This document shows positions 10,831 to 20,698 of a DNA stretch of 64,000 nucleotides, in pieces (within the stretch, counting starts at the first letter, position 1; each line of letters starts with the position of its first letter). Location: NCBI GenBank assembly GCA_014529385.2, contig CM043944.1, positions 58,886,268-58,950,267 on the forward strand, in the 5' to 3' direction. Position numbers and translations under genes: made by a program. This stretch comes from Adiantum capillus-veneris (lineage: Eukaryota > Streptophyta > Polypodiopsida > Polypodiales > Pteridaceae). The notes under the pieces were generated by a model. The model had not been told where the DNA came from, did not search any database, and worked only from the letters and a program-made list of their open reading frames with translations.

Positions 10831-11620
10831 CTACTGTGTCTCACTAGAGCATTGCTGCTCTATCTCTATCTCTACAGAGTCTACTGATACGTCCTGCACA
10901 GCTAAATGCTCTATCTCCTGAGCATGATGGAGATCACTGGCAACAAAAGAGACACGTCTCATCTCTCTCTCAAAGCATGCAAGCAAAAAAATCAATACTA
11001 TGTCGTCTTGCATCTCAGACACATGCATAGGATATACCAAGTTGTTCTGGGCTCCTCTGGCAGTCACTAATGAACCGCAATGCATCTAGAAAAACTATTG
11101 TATAAGCAGTATTTGACAACCATAAGCTACCAATTGTCTCACTGAGATCAAGCTCTGTCTCACCTGAGGAACATAGCACACATATTGTAGCGTGTATGAC
11201 GCACCACTAAGAAAAGGCAAACAAACATCTCATGTACTTGCAATGTCAAACATCGAACCATCAGCCAAGTACACACAACCAAGTCTCCCACTAGAAAATG
11301 TGCTAAACCATTCAGGACATGGTGTGGTGTGGAAAGCAGCATCACTATCTAGTAACCACTGTGGAAAAAGTGTGCTAACCATAGACAAAATTGCAAGAGG
11401 TACACTGGAGGCAAGCATGACATCATTGTCACTGGCATAGACTGTCACTGGAATTGCCTCTCTAACTTGTATCAAAGCCATATCTTCACTACATACATCT
11501 CCGCTGCTACCTCATACGTTTGAAACAACGGCATCTAATGTGCTCTATGTGACCGTAATGCCAACAACACAAGTATTGGCAAGAACAAGACCGTCGTCTC
11601 TCAAAAGTCACCGTAGTGTA
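10831..11620 (-). pseudogene. Ty1/copia gag-pol remnant (knuckle, protease, pre-integrase)
   Basis: In transcription order from the right: a Cys/His-rich knuckle-like patch (LCCWHYGHIEHIRCRC, about 11540-11600, frame-shifted), then PQWLLDSDAAFHTTPCPEWF with YLADGSMFDIA (11481-11230). This is the copia protease layout (D-S-G-A ... H ... LADGS) with the catalytic Gly replaced (LDSDA). Next comes a pre-integrase part (VHEMFVCLF, HTRYNMCAMF) and GSLVTARGAQNNLVYPMHVS at 11085-10990. Frames change several times; integrase and RT are not visible. A dead copia fragment. Confidence 0.6.
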
Positions 11621-11639
11621 CTACACTGTCACACATATC

Positions 11640-13423
11640 TTCAAACATAAGAGAATGGTAAAGAAGATATGGTGAGAATACCTCGGAGAAATCTCGCAGA
11701 ATCTCCCCTATAAACTGAGCAAAACCTCTACAATCTCGACCATAAACCATGCCAAAAACCGGTAACAAAGTGGGAGGTAACTATACCACTACACAATGAT
11801 CAAAACCATGACCAAACGTATCAAAACCAATGCTCACATATGCCTAAAAGCAACTCCAGAATGATCTACAAACTCTACAAGCATAAACTAGGACAAACCG
11901 CTCAACCATATACTCAAGTAGAGAGTAAACAAGCTCAAAACGCATCCCACAATTTAAATTGCTTGCAAAAATTTGCAAAAACCTGTGACTGGCAAAGTCT
12001 ATAGCCACACAAGCATATGTAATCCTCACTCTTATGAAAGTGGATACAAGAACACCAAATCGTGTCCAAAATGATAAAGCCTATCAAAGTGAGTGTAAAC
12101 ACTCGATAACTGTCAAAGTGGGACTCTATCTTGACCACTAAACCATTATTGTGAGAAAATTGTGGATACACATAAACCATGGCAAGAATATGGGAAAAAT
12201 CCGCCAAAGTTTTCTCTAAAAACTGAGCAAAAACTCAAAAATCTCACCAAATACGCATGGAAATAGACACTCAGTGTCTCAGTAGCAAAATCCACAAATG
12301 ACATACATAGCACTACCAAAACCCTAGCAAAGTAAGTCAATCATGACCGGCTGGCTCAATGGACGTATACCTATCCAAAAAACACCTGTAAACATGCAAA
12401 CCTGCCACCTATGAGCTATGGCTAGCTCAAACTGTATCCGCATAATGCATACATAGCATGAAACTACACAAAATCGTGCAAAACATTTCTCTCTAGTGCT
12501 CCACACAAACTGCATTGCAGCATGTAAGAAAAGCCGCTAGAAAATTGGTAACTACTACCTCATTGATCGTTAAGCACGTCGATCAAAAAAAAATGCCAAG
12601 AGTTGTGCGCGCTCAAGGAAAAACCCACTCCAAAATGAGCCGTCGGAGCCAAAAATGTTGGTATGTGTCGTCAAAGCCGAAACTGGAGAAAATCATCGAA
12701 GTAGATGCCATCTTTCATCGTTGGGAAGAAGTGCACTAGCCGAGTAGTCGCCTGATTGGTGTCGAAATCAATGGAAAGGGGGAAATGAGAAAACCACCAG
12801 CACACAATCTGAATGCCTCTCTATAGCCCAGTGATTTCACAGCACCCCTATCTCCTAGTAAACACACACCTAGACTTCTGATCTGCAAAAAATCATTGCC
12901 CGAGCCTGAACCTGGAGCCTGAACCCGACCAACCCTAACTGTATACACCCGGTCGCAAAGCATACAATCAATTATCCCAATCTATGACCCTTGATAGCAT
13001 CATACACTCACATATAAGTAGTCCCGACACCTTGGTGCACTCCAAGATCATTGACGAACATCCAGTTTTCCCTCAAGTTCTCATCCTCCAGGCATATATC
13101 ACAACCATACAAAAGAGCATCCACTCTTTCGACACACACCAGAAAATACCCTATATTCACGCCCTACAAGCAATAGAATCCATCAGATACACGACATGCA
13201 TGTGAACAAGGGAAAGAGAGTGGTAACATTCATTTAAGCATTAAAAAAATAGAGGTTATGACAATGTCAAAGCAACTGTCTTTGATTTAGAAGGTGTGTA
13301 GTAATGCTTTTAAGAAAAAGAAACGGCCTCCTTCTATTCATATAGAGATGCTCCCCTCCTTCTAAGCCGAAACTCACCTAGTGCTGCTCTTGAAGCTCCT
13401 TCCTCTATTGCCAATTGTGACTC
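11640..13423. other. Unassigned stretch left of the E1 LTR
   Basis: Many short minus-strand frames but no domain recognised. It may include the 5' part of the copia remnant, whose coding sequence points left. An inverted repeat TTGATCG ... CGATCAA lies near 12565-12588. A short minus frame near 12709 starts MASTSMIFSSFGFDDTYQHF, then stops; not assignable. Confidence 0.3.
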
Positions 13424-14333
13424 TGTTGGCGGATACGCCGCAACGGACGTCAGCACAGCGAGGACTCACCTAACAAGATTTGTCAGCTAAGGATGAAGCT
13501 CGACCCGCAGGCACGTGGAAGAAATCATAGGGTGTCAACCTACACTCAACCGACTATTGACTACTTCCTACAGAGGTCTCTACCCAATGTCTAAGTTACA
13601 GCCTTCAAGAGTACACAAGAGGAGATTCCCTACAACGCTTTCAAGAGCCAAATACCCATCAAACGTTCTCGAAACACTATGGAACTTGAAGGAAACCCTA
13701 TTAACACCAATAGGTCGCTCTCCCTAAGGTCCATGAACCAAAACCCCAAACCCTAAACACTCGGTGTAAAACCACGTAGGATGTCTGGTGGAAATTTACA
13801 GGTCGTCGTTTTCAAAAACTAAAGTGCCTAATGTGTAGCTCTACTCATTGCGAACGTGTGGATATGCTGAAATGCCAAAACGGACAACGTATGCTCACCG
13901 AATCACCAGATATATCTCATGGGTCGATCTCGCAAATTCGGGCCGTATTCCTGCAATGTAGGTGTTGGCGCATAGCTCTCTTCGGGGGCAACACACTGCA
14001 CTTCTCCGCACTTGATTTCGACCACCAGTGCGCGCATAGCGTCAAGATAAAACTCTCACTCTCTCTCATACACATAGTACGCTCAACTCACACAGAAAAA
14101 ACTTATAAAAAATGACAGGTTTTTTGCATTAAGGTCAAAAGTGGTTTAAATACCTTACAATCTCAAACCCTAATGTTCCAATTTAACCATTTACTAAGTC
14201 TAAATGTCAAAAATGAGATACAACTATTTACAAAGGTGAAATAATGGTTTCTTCTTAATTAAGGAATGATTACAAAGGAAATTAGTATTCTGTCGGGCAA
14301 TTATTCTCCGTTGAGTGTGTCCAGCCGCTAACA
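13424..14333 (-). repeat. 3' LTR of E1 (910 bp)
   Basis: On the minus strand it begins TGTTAGCGGCTGG directly after a polypurine tract and ends GGCGTATCCGCCAACA, so TG...CA. It matches the E2 LTR along most of its length (for example TGACGCTATGCGCGCACTGG against TGACGCTACGCGCACACTAG). It carries one half-site of the leader palindrome, GTAGGATGTCT on the plus strand at 13776-13786. Confidence 0.85.
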
Positions 14334-14368
14334 TCCCCCTCTCCTAGATCATGTCGTCCCCGACATGA
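14334..14368 (-). other. Polypurine tract of E1 with adjacent hairpin
   Basis: The minus strand reads AGGAGAGGGGGA (14345-14334) immediately before the LTR start, the classical plus-strand primer position. Just upstream is a perfect hairpin: on the plus strand TCATGTCG (14349-14356), loop TCCC, CGACATGA (14361-14368). Confidence 0.8.
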
Positions 14369-14636
14369 CAGTAGAGCTGCTTCTTCAGTGGAGGCTTTCG
14401 CGCATCTTCAGAAGAGACTCATACCGTGCATGCTGGGCCAGTAATGTAGGGCCGAATATATCTGTATCAATGGTGAAGAAACCAGTGTAGAAGGCTTCTT
14501 CAAAGGCCTGGAGATGGTACAAGGACAAAAACATTATTCACTAATAGAGGGCATGTATCACCTCCTGGGAAGGTTGAGCAGACAGTTCATACGCACATCT
14601 ATATGTGTCTTGGAAGAAGAATATGTTGTATGTTGC

Positions 14637-15470
14637 CTATCCAGGTTTAAAGATCTCAAAAATTGCCAGAAGGGTTTTACATATTTTCCTAAGCATAATG
14701 CAAGATAGGTCAGGCGAGCCAGTGAACAATTTAATGGCGCCCATTAGGGTTTTCACCATGTATTGCTCACTCATTCTCTCACCTGCCTTCGAGCCTGGCA
14801 GCTTTTGGTAGTTGAGCCATGTGGGGTGGCTTTTCTTCAGCAGCTCTTGTTCTTTCCAGGTCCGCATCCTTGGTAGAAGGCAAAAGCTAAGGTTGTCTCT
14901 GATTATTTTAGGCGCCTCTACCAGATGTACTAAATATTGTGGGTATTTAGTTAGCCATTCCTTTCTCCACTTTGGCTGAGAGTCCACAACAAGCTTAACA
15001 CCTTCTGGTTTGGTGATATCTTCTTCGTATACTGGCACTATCGGCTCCGCTTTAATCCTCTTGTTTATTGTAGCAGCTTCATACTTGAGAAGAGGATATG
15101 GGAGAGAGGGTTGTAGCCATTCATGTCGAACGACATTGCATCTAATTTCTGAATGGTCATAGACTTCAATACCCTCTGCTCCCACGCCATTGCTTCTTTG
15201 GTGGTGTCTTTTATTGCCGCTTCTATTGCCTTTTGTAGATTTTCTTCTTCTTCTTGTGTCAGATCCCGTGGCTCTTGGGATGGTCCACAAGGATGTCCTC
15301 TTGCATTGTTGTGTCCACTGGATCTGACACATTGTCTATGTCAATTCCTTCCATTGCTGCTGGCCTTGTGCTCAAGTGTGGCTCTTCTGTCTGTTGTTGG
15401 CCTTTTATCTCATCAATCTGCTTTTGATATGCTTTCTTTTCCTGTTCAGCTTGATCCCCCATGTCACTAA
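14637..15470 (-). pseudogene. E1 ORF, C-terminal part
   Basis: Minus-strand coding spread over more than one frame. One frame reads MGDQAEQEKKAYQKQIDEIK and DNVSDPVDTTMQEDI; another reads QEPRDLTQEEEENLQKAIEA, then WEQRVLKSMTIQKLDAMSFD; the 231-codon frame 15332-14637 includes KWRKEWLTKYPQYLVHLVEA and TLMGAIKLFTGSPDLSCIML. Highly charged and helical at first, then possibly globular. No family recognised; it is the downstream end of the coiled-coil protein. Confidence 0.45.
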
Positions 15471-16404
15471 CAGGTCGTTTAATTCAGCATTGGCTTTCTC
15501 AGCCTCTTCTAGCTTCTTCTTGGTGTCTTCATTTTCAGTTTGCACCTTCTTGAGATCCTCGTCCATCTTCTTTTTCAAGGCTGATAGCTCATCTTTCATG
15601 GCCTTGTTCTCCTCCTCCAAACGGCTTTGCATCACTAGGGAGCCCTCGGCCAGCATCAATCTTTGTCTCTTCTCTAGTGTCAACTCCTTTTGGAGTTCCT
15701 TCATCTGTTCTTCATATATATCCTTCTCTGAAGCAGTGCTAGTTGAGGTAGCGGCTCTGACTCTGCCTCAAGATGCCCTTAGCCTCTGGATGGTCTAATC
15801 TTTCACTTTCATTTTATCTTTCATCTCTATAACTTCGTCCTGGCTTGCCTCATGTTCTAGCTCAGCTTTTTCCTTAGCATTGCTCAAAGTCTCCACTTCT
15901 TTGGACTCATCAGCAAGTTGGAGTGTCAAGTTGTCCCTTTCTTTCTTCGCATTTGTCAGTGATTTTCTAATTTTCTTGTACTGCTCCTTGGCTCTTTGAA
16001 GCTTTTGGTCTGTTGCCTGACTCTGACTTTCCAACTCTTGGCATCTTTTTAGTGCCGCATCCAGATTAGCTTGCAGCTTGTCTTCCTTCTGTGTGTTCTC
16101 TTGGTCCTGCTTTTGCAATGAGTTCACCTCGGCTTTGATTTGAACTTCATTTGCTTTGAGATTATCACACTCAATCTCAGTGGCCATAGACCTTGCTCTG
16201 AGCCCAGTGAGTCTTTGCATCACTTCATCCCAATCATTGGCTTGTGGCTATAATTCCATTGTATCTGTGGCCATTTCCTTCAACTCCACCAATCGAGGGC
16301 TCGGCTTATATTCTTTGGGCTTAGTGCTAGACAACTCAAAAGCTGCATTAGCTGTCTCTTCTCGAGAGTATCCAGCAGCTAATATATCAAGGAATATTCT
16401 ATAG
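15405..16404 (-). pseudogene. E1 ORF, long coiled-coil region
   Basis: One minus-strand frame reads from about 16400 to 15405 with stops only at 16250-16248 (TAG), 15797-15795 (TAG) and one TGA near 15765. It starts LDILAAGYSREETANAAFEL and continues with heptad-rich sequence (LKANEVQIKAEVNSLQKQ, KERDNLTLQLADESKEVETL, LEEENKAMKDELSALKKKMD). No gag, protease or RT motif. A structural or RNA-binding role in a particle is possible, but nothing in the sequence proves it. Each stop is explained by one C-to-T change (CAG or CGA). Confidence 0.6.
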
Positions 16405-16519
16405 TTTTTTTCTTCTGGATTGGCTTCTCATCGTTTGGTTCAATTTCTGCCTTCTTCTCTTCCTCTTTGTTCTTCTCTTCCTTGGAATCTTGTTGCCCAT
16501 CAGATTTGTTCAACTCCTC

Positions 16520-17877
16520 AGTTTGTCAGATCTGAGGAGGACTAGGAGGAGGTGGTGGTGGTGGAGGGCTGGATTCTCGGCTTGATGGTGGGTTGGTTGC
16601 TTCTTCTTAAAGTCCCGATCAGCCTTTTGTTTCCTCTCTCTTTCTTGGCCTTCCTACTCTTCTAGCAGCTGCCGTCTCACATCATCAACTTCTTCTTCGG
16701 TAAAAGGTATGTTTGGGATATTCTCAACTGTAGCATCTAAGATCTTGAAATTATTTATATAATCTTCAAAGTGATCCCTTTGAGTTCTTCGAGAAGATCC
16801 AGACATAGCCTCAAATGAGGGATTCCATAATTCGCTCAGATCCCCTTTTAGCATCCTCTTAGCTCTGAAACTCTCCATTAGTCTTTCTAGCCTCGCTGCT
16901 TTTTGTGACTTTGTTTCCTTTACTGGAACCTGTAGACTTTCTTTCTTCCCCTTCTTGGGCTGTGGCGGCTCTTCAGGCACTGTCTCTAAACGGCGCTTCA
17001 ACCTTGTGGCTACCCTTGGAGCCTTAGGAGGCTCTTCTTCTTTGTCTTCCTTCAGCTTGAGACAATCATTTTGGGAGGGAGGTAGAGGCCAATTTCCCTT
17101 GGCATGCAATGCTCCATAGGTGATTTTGGTTATCAACTCACCAGGCACAATGTAAGTGGGATTTTTGGTCCCCATTTTCACAAGGTTGTCGTGATTATAA
17201 GCAGCATAGTTTATCTCCCTCGGGAGGCTCTTCTGCATCGCCCAAGTGAAAGTGGTGGCAATAGCTCCATGTGGCATCCTGTATTTCTGTGGCCGCTTGG
17301 TACACATGTGGAAGTACTGATTGTATAATTGGCTCATGATGGCCACCTTCGGGTTTGCAATATCTTCAAATGTATAGTTATTTTTCTTCTCTGAGTAGAC
17401 CTTAATGTCATCCCGCAACTTAGTCACACTTTCTCCTTTGTTAGAGAGGTCAAGTGCTGCCACCACCTTCTCTGTGATGACAATCATTGTATTAGGCTTG
17501 CCTTGCAGATCTGTAACTCTAGCTATGCCATCCTCTTTGATTGTGGTGACAAATTCCCACACTCTTTTAACATCAATCCCTGCTAGCAAGGCTTCAAAGT
17601 AATTGTGGAGATCCAGTTTCTCCAAGTAGTCCCCATCTTGCTCCTGACAAATTCATTGAGCTCTTGAGGGATCATGGGTAGCTCCACTGCATTTTCGTCC
17701 AGATCTTTAAACACTCCTTGGTAGATTCTCAGATCATTGGTTTCTAGTAGGTCATCTTGAATCCAAGTGCTTGTGGGCTTCAGGGTTCCCTCTGGGATAA
17801 CAAAAAGGCTCAACTTCTTCTAAGTAGTCCTTGATAGTCGTTCTTTTCTTGTTTGCAGGCGACTTTGTGGCTACCAT
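16520..17877 (-). pseudogene. E1 ORF, N-terminal globular domain and basic linker
   Basis: ATG at 17877 (MVATKSPANKKRTTIKDYLE). A one-base slip in a T run near 17806 and another near 17645 break the frame; the longest piece is 17625-16654. It includes KLDLHNYFEALLAGIDVKRV, ARVTDLQGKPNTMIVITEKV and FHMCTKRPQKYRMPHGAIAT, followed by a basic linker (RVATRLKRRLETVPEEP, KAARLERLMESFRAKRMLKG) and, past a TAG at 16656-16654, a Pro-rich stretch. The style resembles the 'putative plant transposon protein' domain found in plant gypsy-type elements, but I hold that assignment loosely. It is not a canonical gag. Confidence 0.5.
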
Positions 17878-18041
17878 GGATCCTGTTGCACTCAGTAGTC
17901 CAAAGTTAGCATTTTTTACAAATTAGTTGATAAACTGAGTTCTGACTACCCAAATGACTTGAAATTTGAAATAAGAACTCAAAAGGGACTAGGGAAGTCA
18001 TGCATGTGCCCACATTAGGTTTTTGGCTGAAAAATAAGCAT

Positions 18042-18924
18042 GTAGACACCCTACGCGTAGGATGTCTACTTTCTCTGATTTTGATGAAACTTGATATGCT
18101 TGTAGCCCTTCACCTGTGCAACATGGCTATGCACTTGGAATTTGGTTTGGACATCAAAAAGTGTAATTTTGAGCAGATTTAGGCTTTTGGCTCACAAAAT
18201 GGATAGGATTTCCTATATGGATGGGCAAACGATATCCAATTGGATTGAAATTTGATATATAGGCTTCTTATACCATGTGAAAGACTCCCATGATGTCAAT
18301 TCCTGCACAGAAGGTCAATATGACCCTGGAGACATCCTACACGTAGGATGTCTCTTTTCTCAGAATGACTTGATTTTGGTTCTGTGGGTAGCCCTTAGCA
18401 TGTAGAACATGGCCCTGTTCTCAGATTTTGATTTGGATGAGCATTGGTGTTGTTAGGAGCATGTGTAGTGTTTTTAGGCTCAGAAAAGTGCATCTTTGAG
18501 GTTTTGGGGGCCAAATGTGATGGGTCTGGCTTAAAATTTGATATATGAGCTTGTGAAGATGTTATAAAGATATCTGGAACTCAAAAACACCAGCTGGAGG
18601 TCAAATAGGGCATTTAGACATCCTACGCGTAGGATGTCTATTTCATTATTTTTCATATCTAACTCCACAGTTAGCTTGGCAATGTGATAAAGAGTATATT
18701 GTGTAAGTTCATGTGATTTGGACTAGTTTTGGTAGGTCTATGACCTTTTATTGCCTCTATGCTCTAACTTTCTGTTTTTTGATGCATATGAGGTTAACTC
18801 TTGTCCAAATGTGATGAAACTTGATGGCTAGCATGTATAAGCTATGTAGAAGCTGTGTATGAGGTGAGATATTGATTTGGGTGCCCAAACAAGGCCTTGA
18901 GACATCCTACACGTAGGATGTCTC
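18042..18924. repeat. Leader array of four palindromes, period about 286 bp (E1)
   Basis: Palindromes at 18042-18069 (28 bp, one mismatched pair), 18329-18354 (12-bp arms, AC centre), 18615-18640 (perfect 26 bp) and 18899-18924 (12-bp arms, AC centre). The half-site is AGACATCCTAC. Centres are 286, 286 and 284 bp apart. Intervening DNA is a weak tandem repeat (for example GTAGCCCTT...AACATGGC and AAATTTGATATAT recur) but far more diverged than the palindromes. Confidence 0.9.
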
Positions 18925-18949
18925 TTGATGAATTCTTTTTGAGAAGTGC

Positions 18950-20690
18950 TATTAGTATATGCCCTTAGCCCCCCTAAGTCCCCTTTAAGCTTTATCTCAA
19001 TAAAAAAGTCAAAAAGATAGATAGAAACTCCCTATTTGGCTTTCAGAGCCTCTGAGTCATTTTCTGACTCTTCGAGTGCCTTTTGGCGATGAAATTTCTT
19101 GATATTAGTCTCCATAGCTTCATGGTTCCTTGGGGAACCTTGTCATATGGTTTTTGTTGGCTTTGGCTTCTCCGGAGCTCCGTTTGGTGATTTGTCGCTC
19201 TGGAAGCACCCATGATTGTGTTTGCATGCCGTCAATGACTTGTGGTGGTCTACCACCATAGGACTTTGTTGTTGATGGTCTAGGCAAGCCGCTCGTGAAG
19301 TTTAGTAGCAAACGGACATCCAGTTTGGCAATGAGAGCCAGGTGAAAAGAGAAAAAAAGGGTATTTTTTCGACTATTTTGAAGGGTTTTCATTTGATTGT
19401 AAAATTTTCTGGACTAAACTAAGTACATATGCCCTTATACAACACAAATTAACAAGTATATGGGGCCAAACGCCAAATTAGGCCTCTACGTGTGTGTGTA
19501 TATATGTAAAAATAGCCATTTTTGGACAAAATATTGATAAAACGGAGAAATCCGGCCATAAAAATTGTATGTGAGTGTACATAGTGTTTTACGGTGATGT
19601 TTTTGAGTTATTGTAGTTTTTGGGGATTTTTTGGGTTTATTTTTCTATTTTCTTTTTAATTTTACTAATTATCGGCAGAAAAAAATTCAAAATACAAAAA
19701 GCAGGTGAAATACGGTAGTAATGAAAAACAAAAAAATATGGGGATAATCAGTGACTATAGGACAACCTATGGTACAATGGGGGTGCAATTATGTGAATGG
19801 AGCGGGAGGCGTGTTTTGGCCAAATTTTGACCGAAACGTCAAATTTCTCGAAAACTGGGCAAACGGAGTCCAAATCAAGAACTTTTCGAGCCTAAATTGC
19901 ATCTCGCAAGAAGTTAGGAGCACATGTCAAATTTCATAGAAAGTGGTCCGGGGACCCCCATTATAAGATTTTTTCACTTCACTTAGAGCTCATTTCTACT
20001 ATTTCCTTCTTGAGAGAGAGATCTAGCCACCTAGAGCGAACCGGACTTCCAGCTGCTTCTACGACGCGCACGACCACCCGATAGGCTCCAGATATGAGAG
20101 GTAGGCTCAACACCTTGAGCTTTTCGCGTATGTTTGATGTTTTATCGCGAAAACTAGTGTAGGGTTCTCACGGGGAATGGGCAGTAGAGACCTACAGATA
20201 GAGGTAGCCACCTAACGGCTAACCCAATAGCAATAAGGCTTCATAGGGGGGTTACCCTAGCATAGGAGACCACTCTTGAATGCACAAAGGAGGCAAAAAA
20301 CCAACGGGAAAAACCGTGACTTCGAGAGCCCTGCAAGAGGTCACCAAGTGGTAAATCGGTGGAGAGTCGCCCAAATGCTACCAAAACTCATGGGTAGGAG
20401 CATCTCAACATGCTCTACAAGGCTATATAGCCCACATGGCCATAAGGCGATCCGAAGCAGGACTAAGCTTCAGAAACGGCATTGGACACACAAAGCGTCA
20501 TTGGGTTTGCATTGAGAATGCCTCCCCTCTCCTAGTCGGAGTCCTCCCGGACGACAAGGTATCGCCTCGGGGTATGTGCAATGCATGGGTAAAAAATTGT
20601 GCTAATGCTCGGCCTTGTAATGTGGCCCTATCTGATGCATACTCAGTCAATGCATGGAAAAATTAATGTTGTGCGAGAGGAGGGAATAAG
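18950..20690. other. Unassigned stretch upstream of the E1 leader
   Basis: Probably includes further 5' leader of E1 and a junction to other repeats. A minus frame at 19392-19120 reads RPSTTKSYGGRPPQVIDGMQ with no known motif. The primer site expected for this LTR family (TGGTGCCGTTGCCAGGGA) was not found here. Confidence 0.3.
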
Positions 20691-20698
20691 CAAGATTC

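Larger units (their letters stand above)
13424..18924 (-). mobile_element. E1: non-autonomous Ty3/gypsy-type LTR element, 5' end not found
   Basis: Minus-strand element. From its 3' end: LTR 13424-14333, polypurine tract 14334-14345, a long coiled-coil ORF region (about 14637-16404), an N-terminal globular ORF region (to 17877), and a leader with four regularly spaced palindromes (18042-18924). No protease, RT or integrase is present, so mobility would need proteins supplied in trans. Its LTR is clearly related to the LTR of E2 at 59184-60122. The 5' LTR and primer site were not found to the right, so it is truncated or interrupted after about 18.95 kb. Confidence 0.75.

Noticed and set aside
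15376-15798. Plus-strand 140-codon hydrophobic frame (possible membrane protein)
   Set aside because: Antisense of the E1 coiled coil; Lys/Glu-rich codons read backwards give Phe/Leu/Ser-rich sequence.
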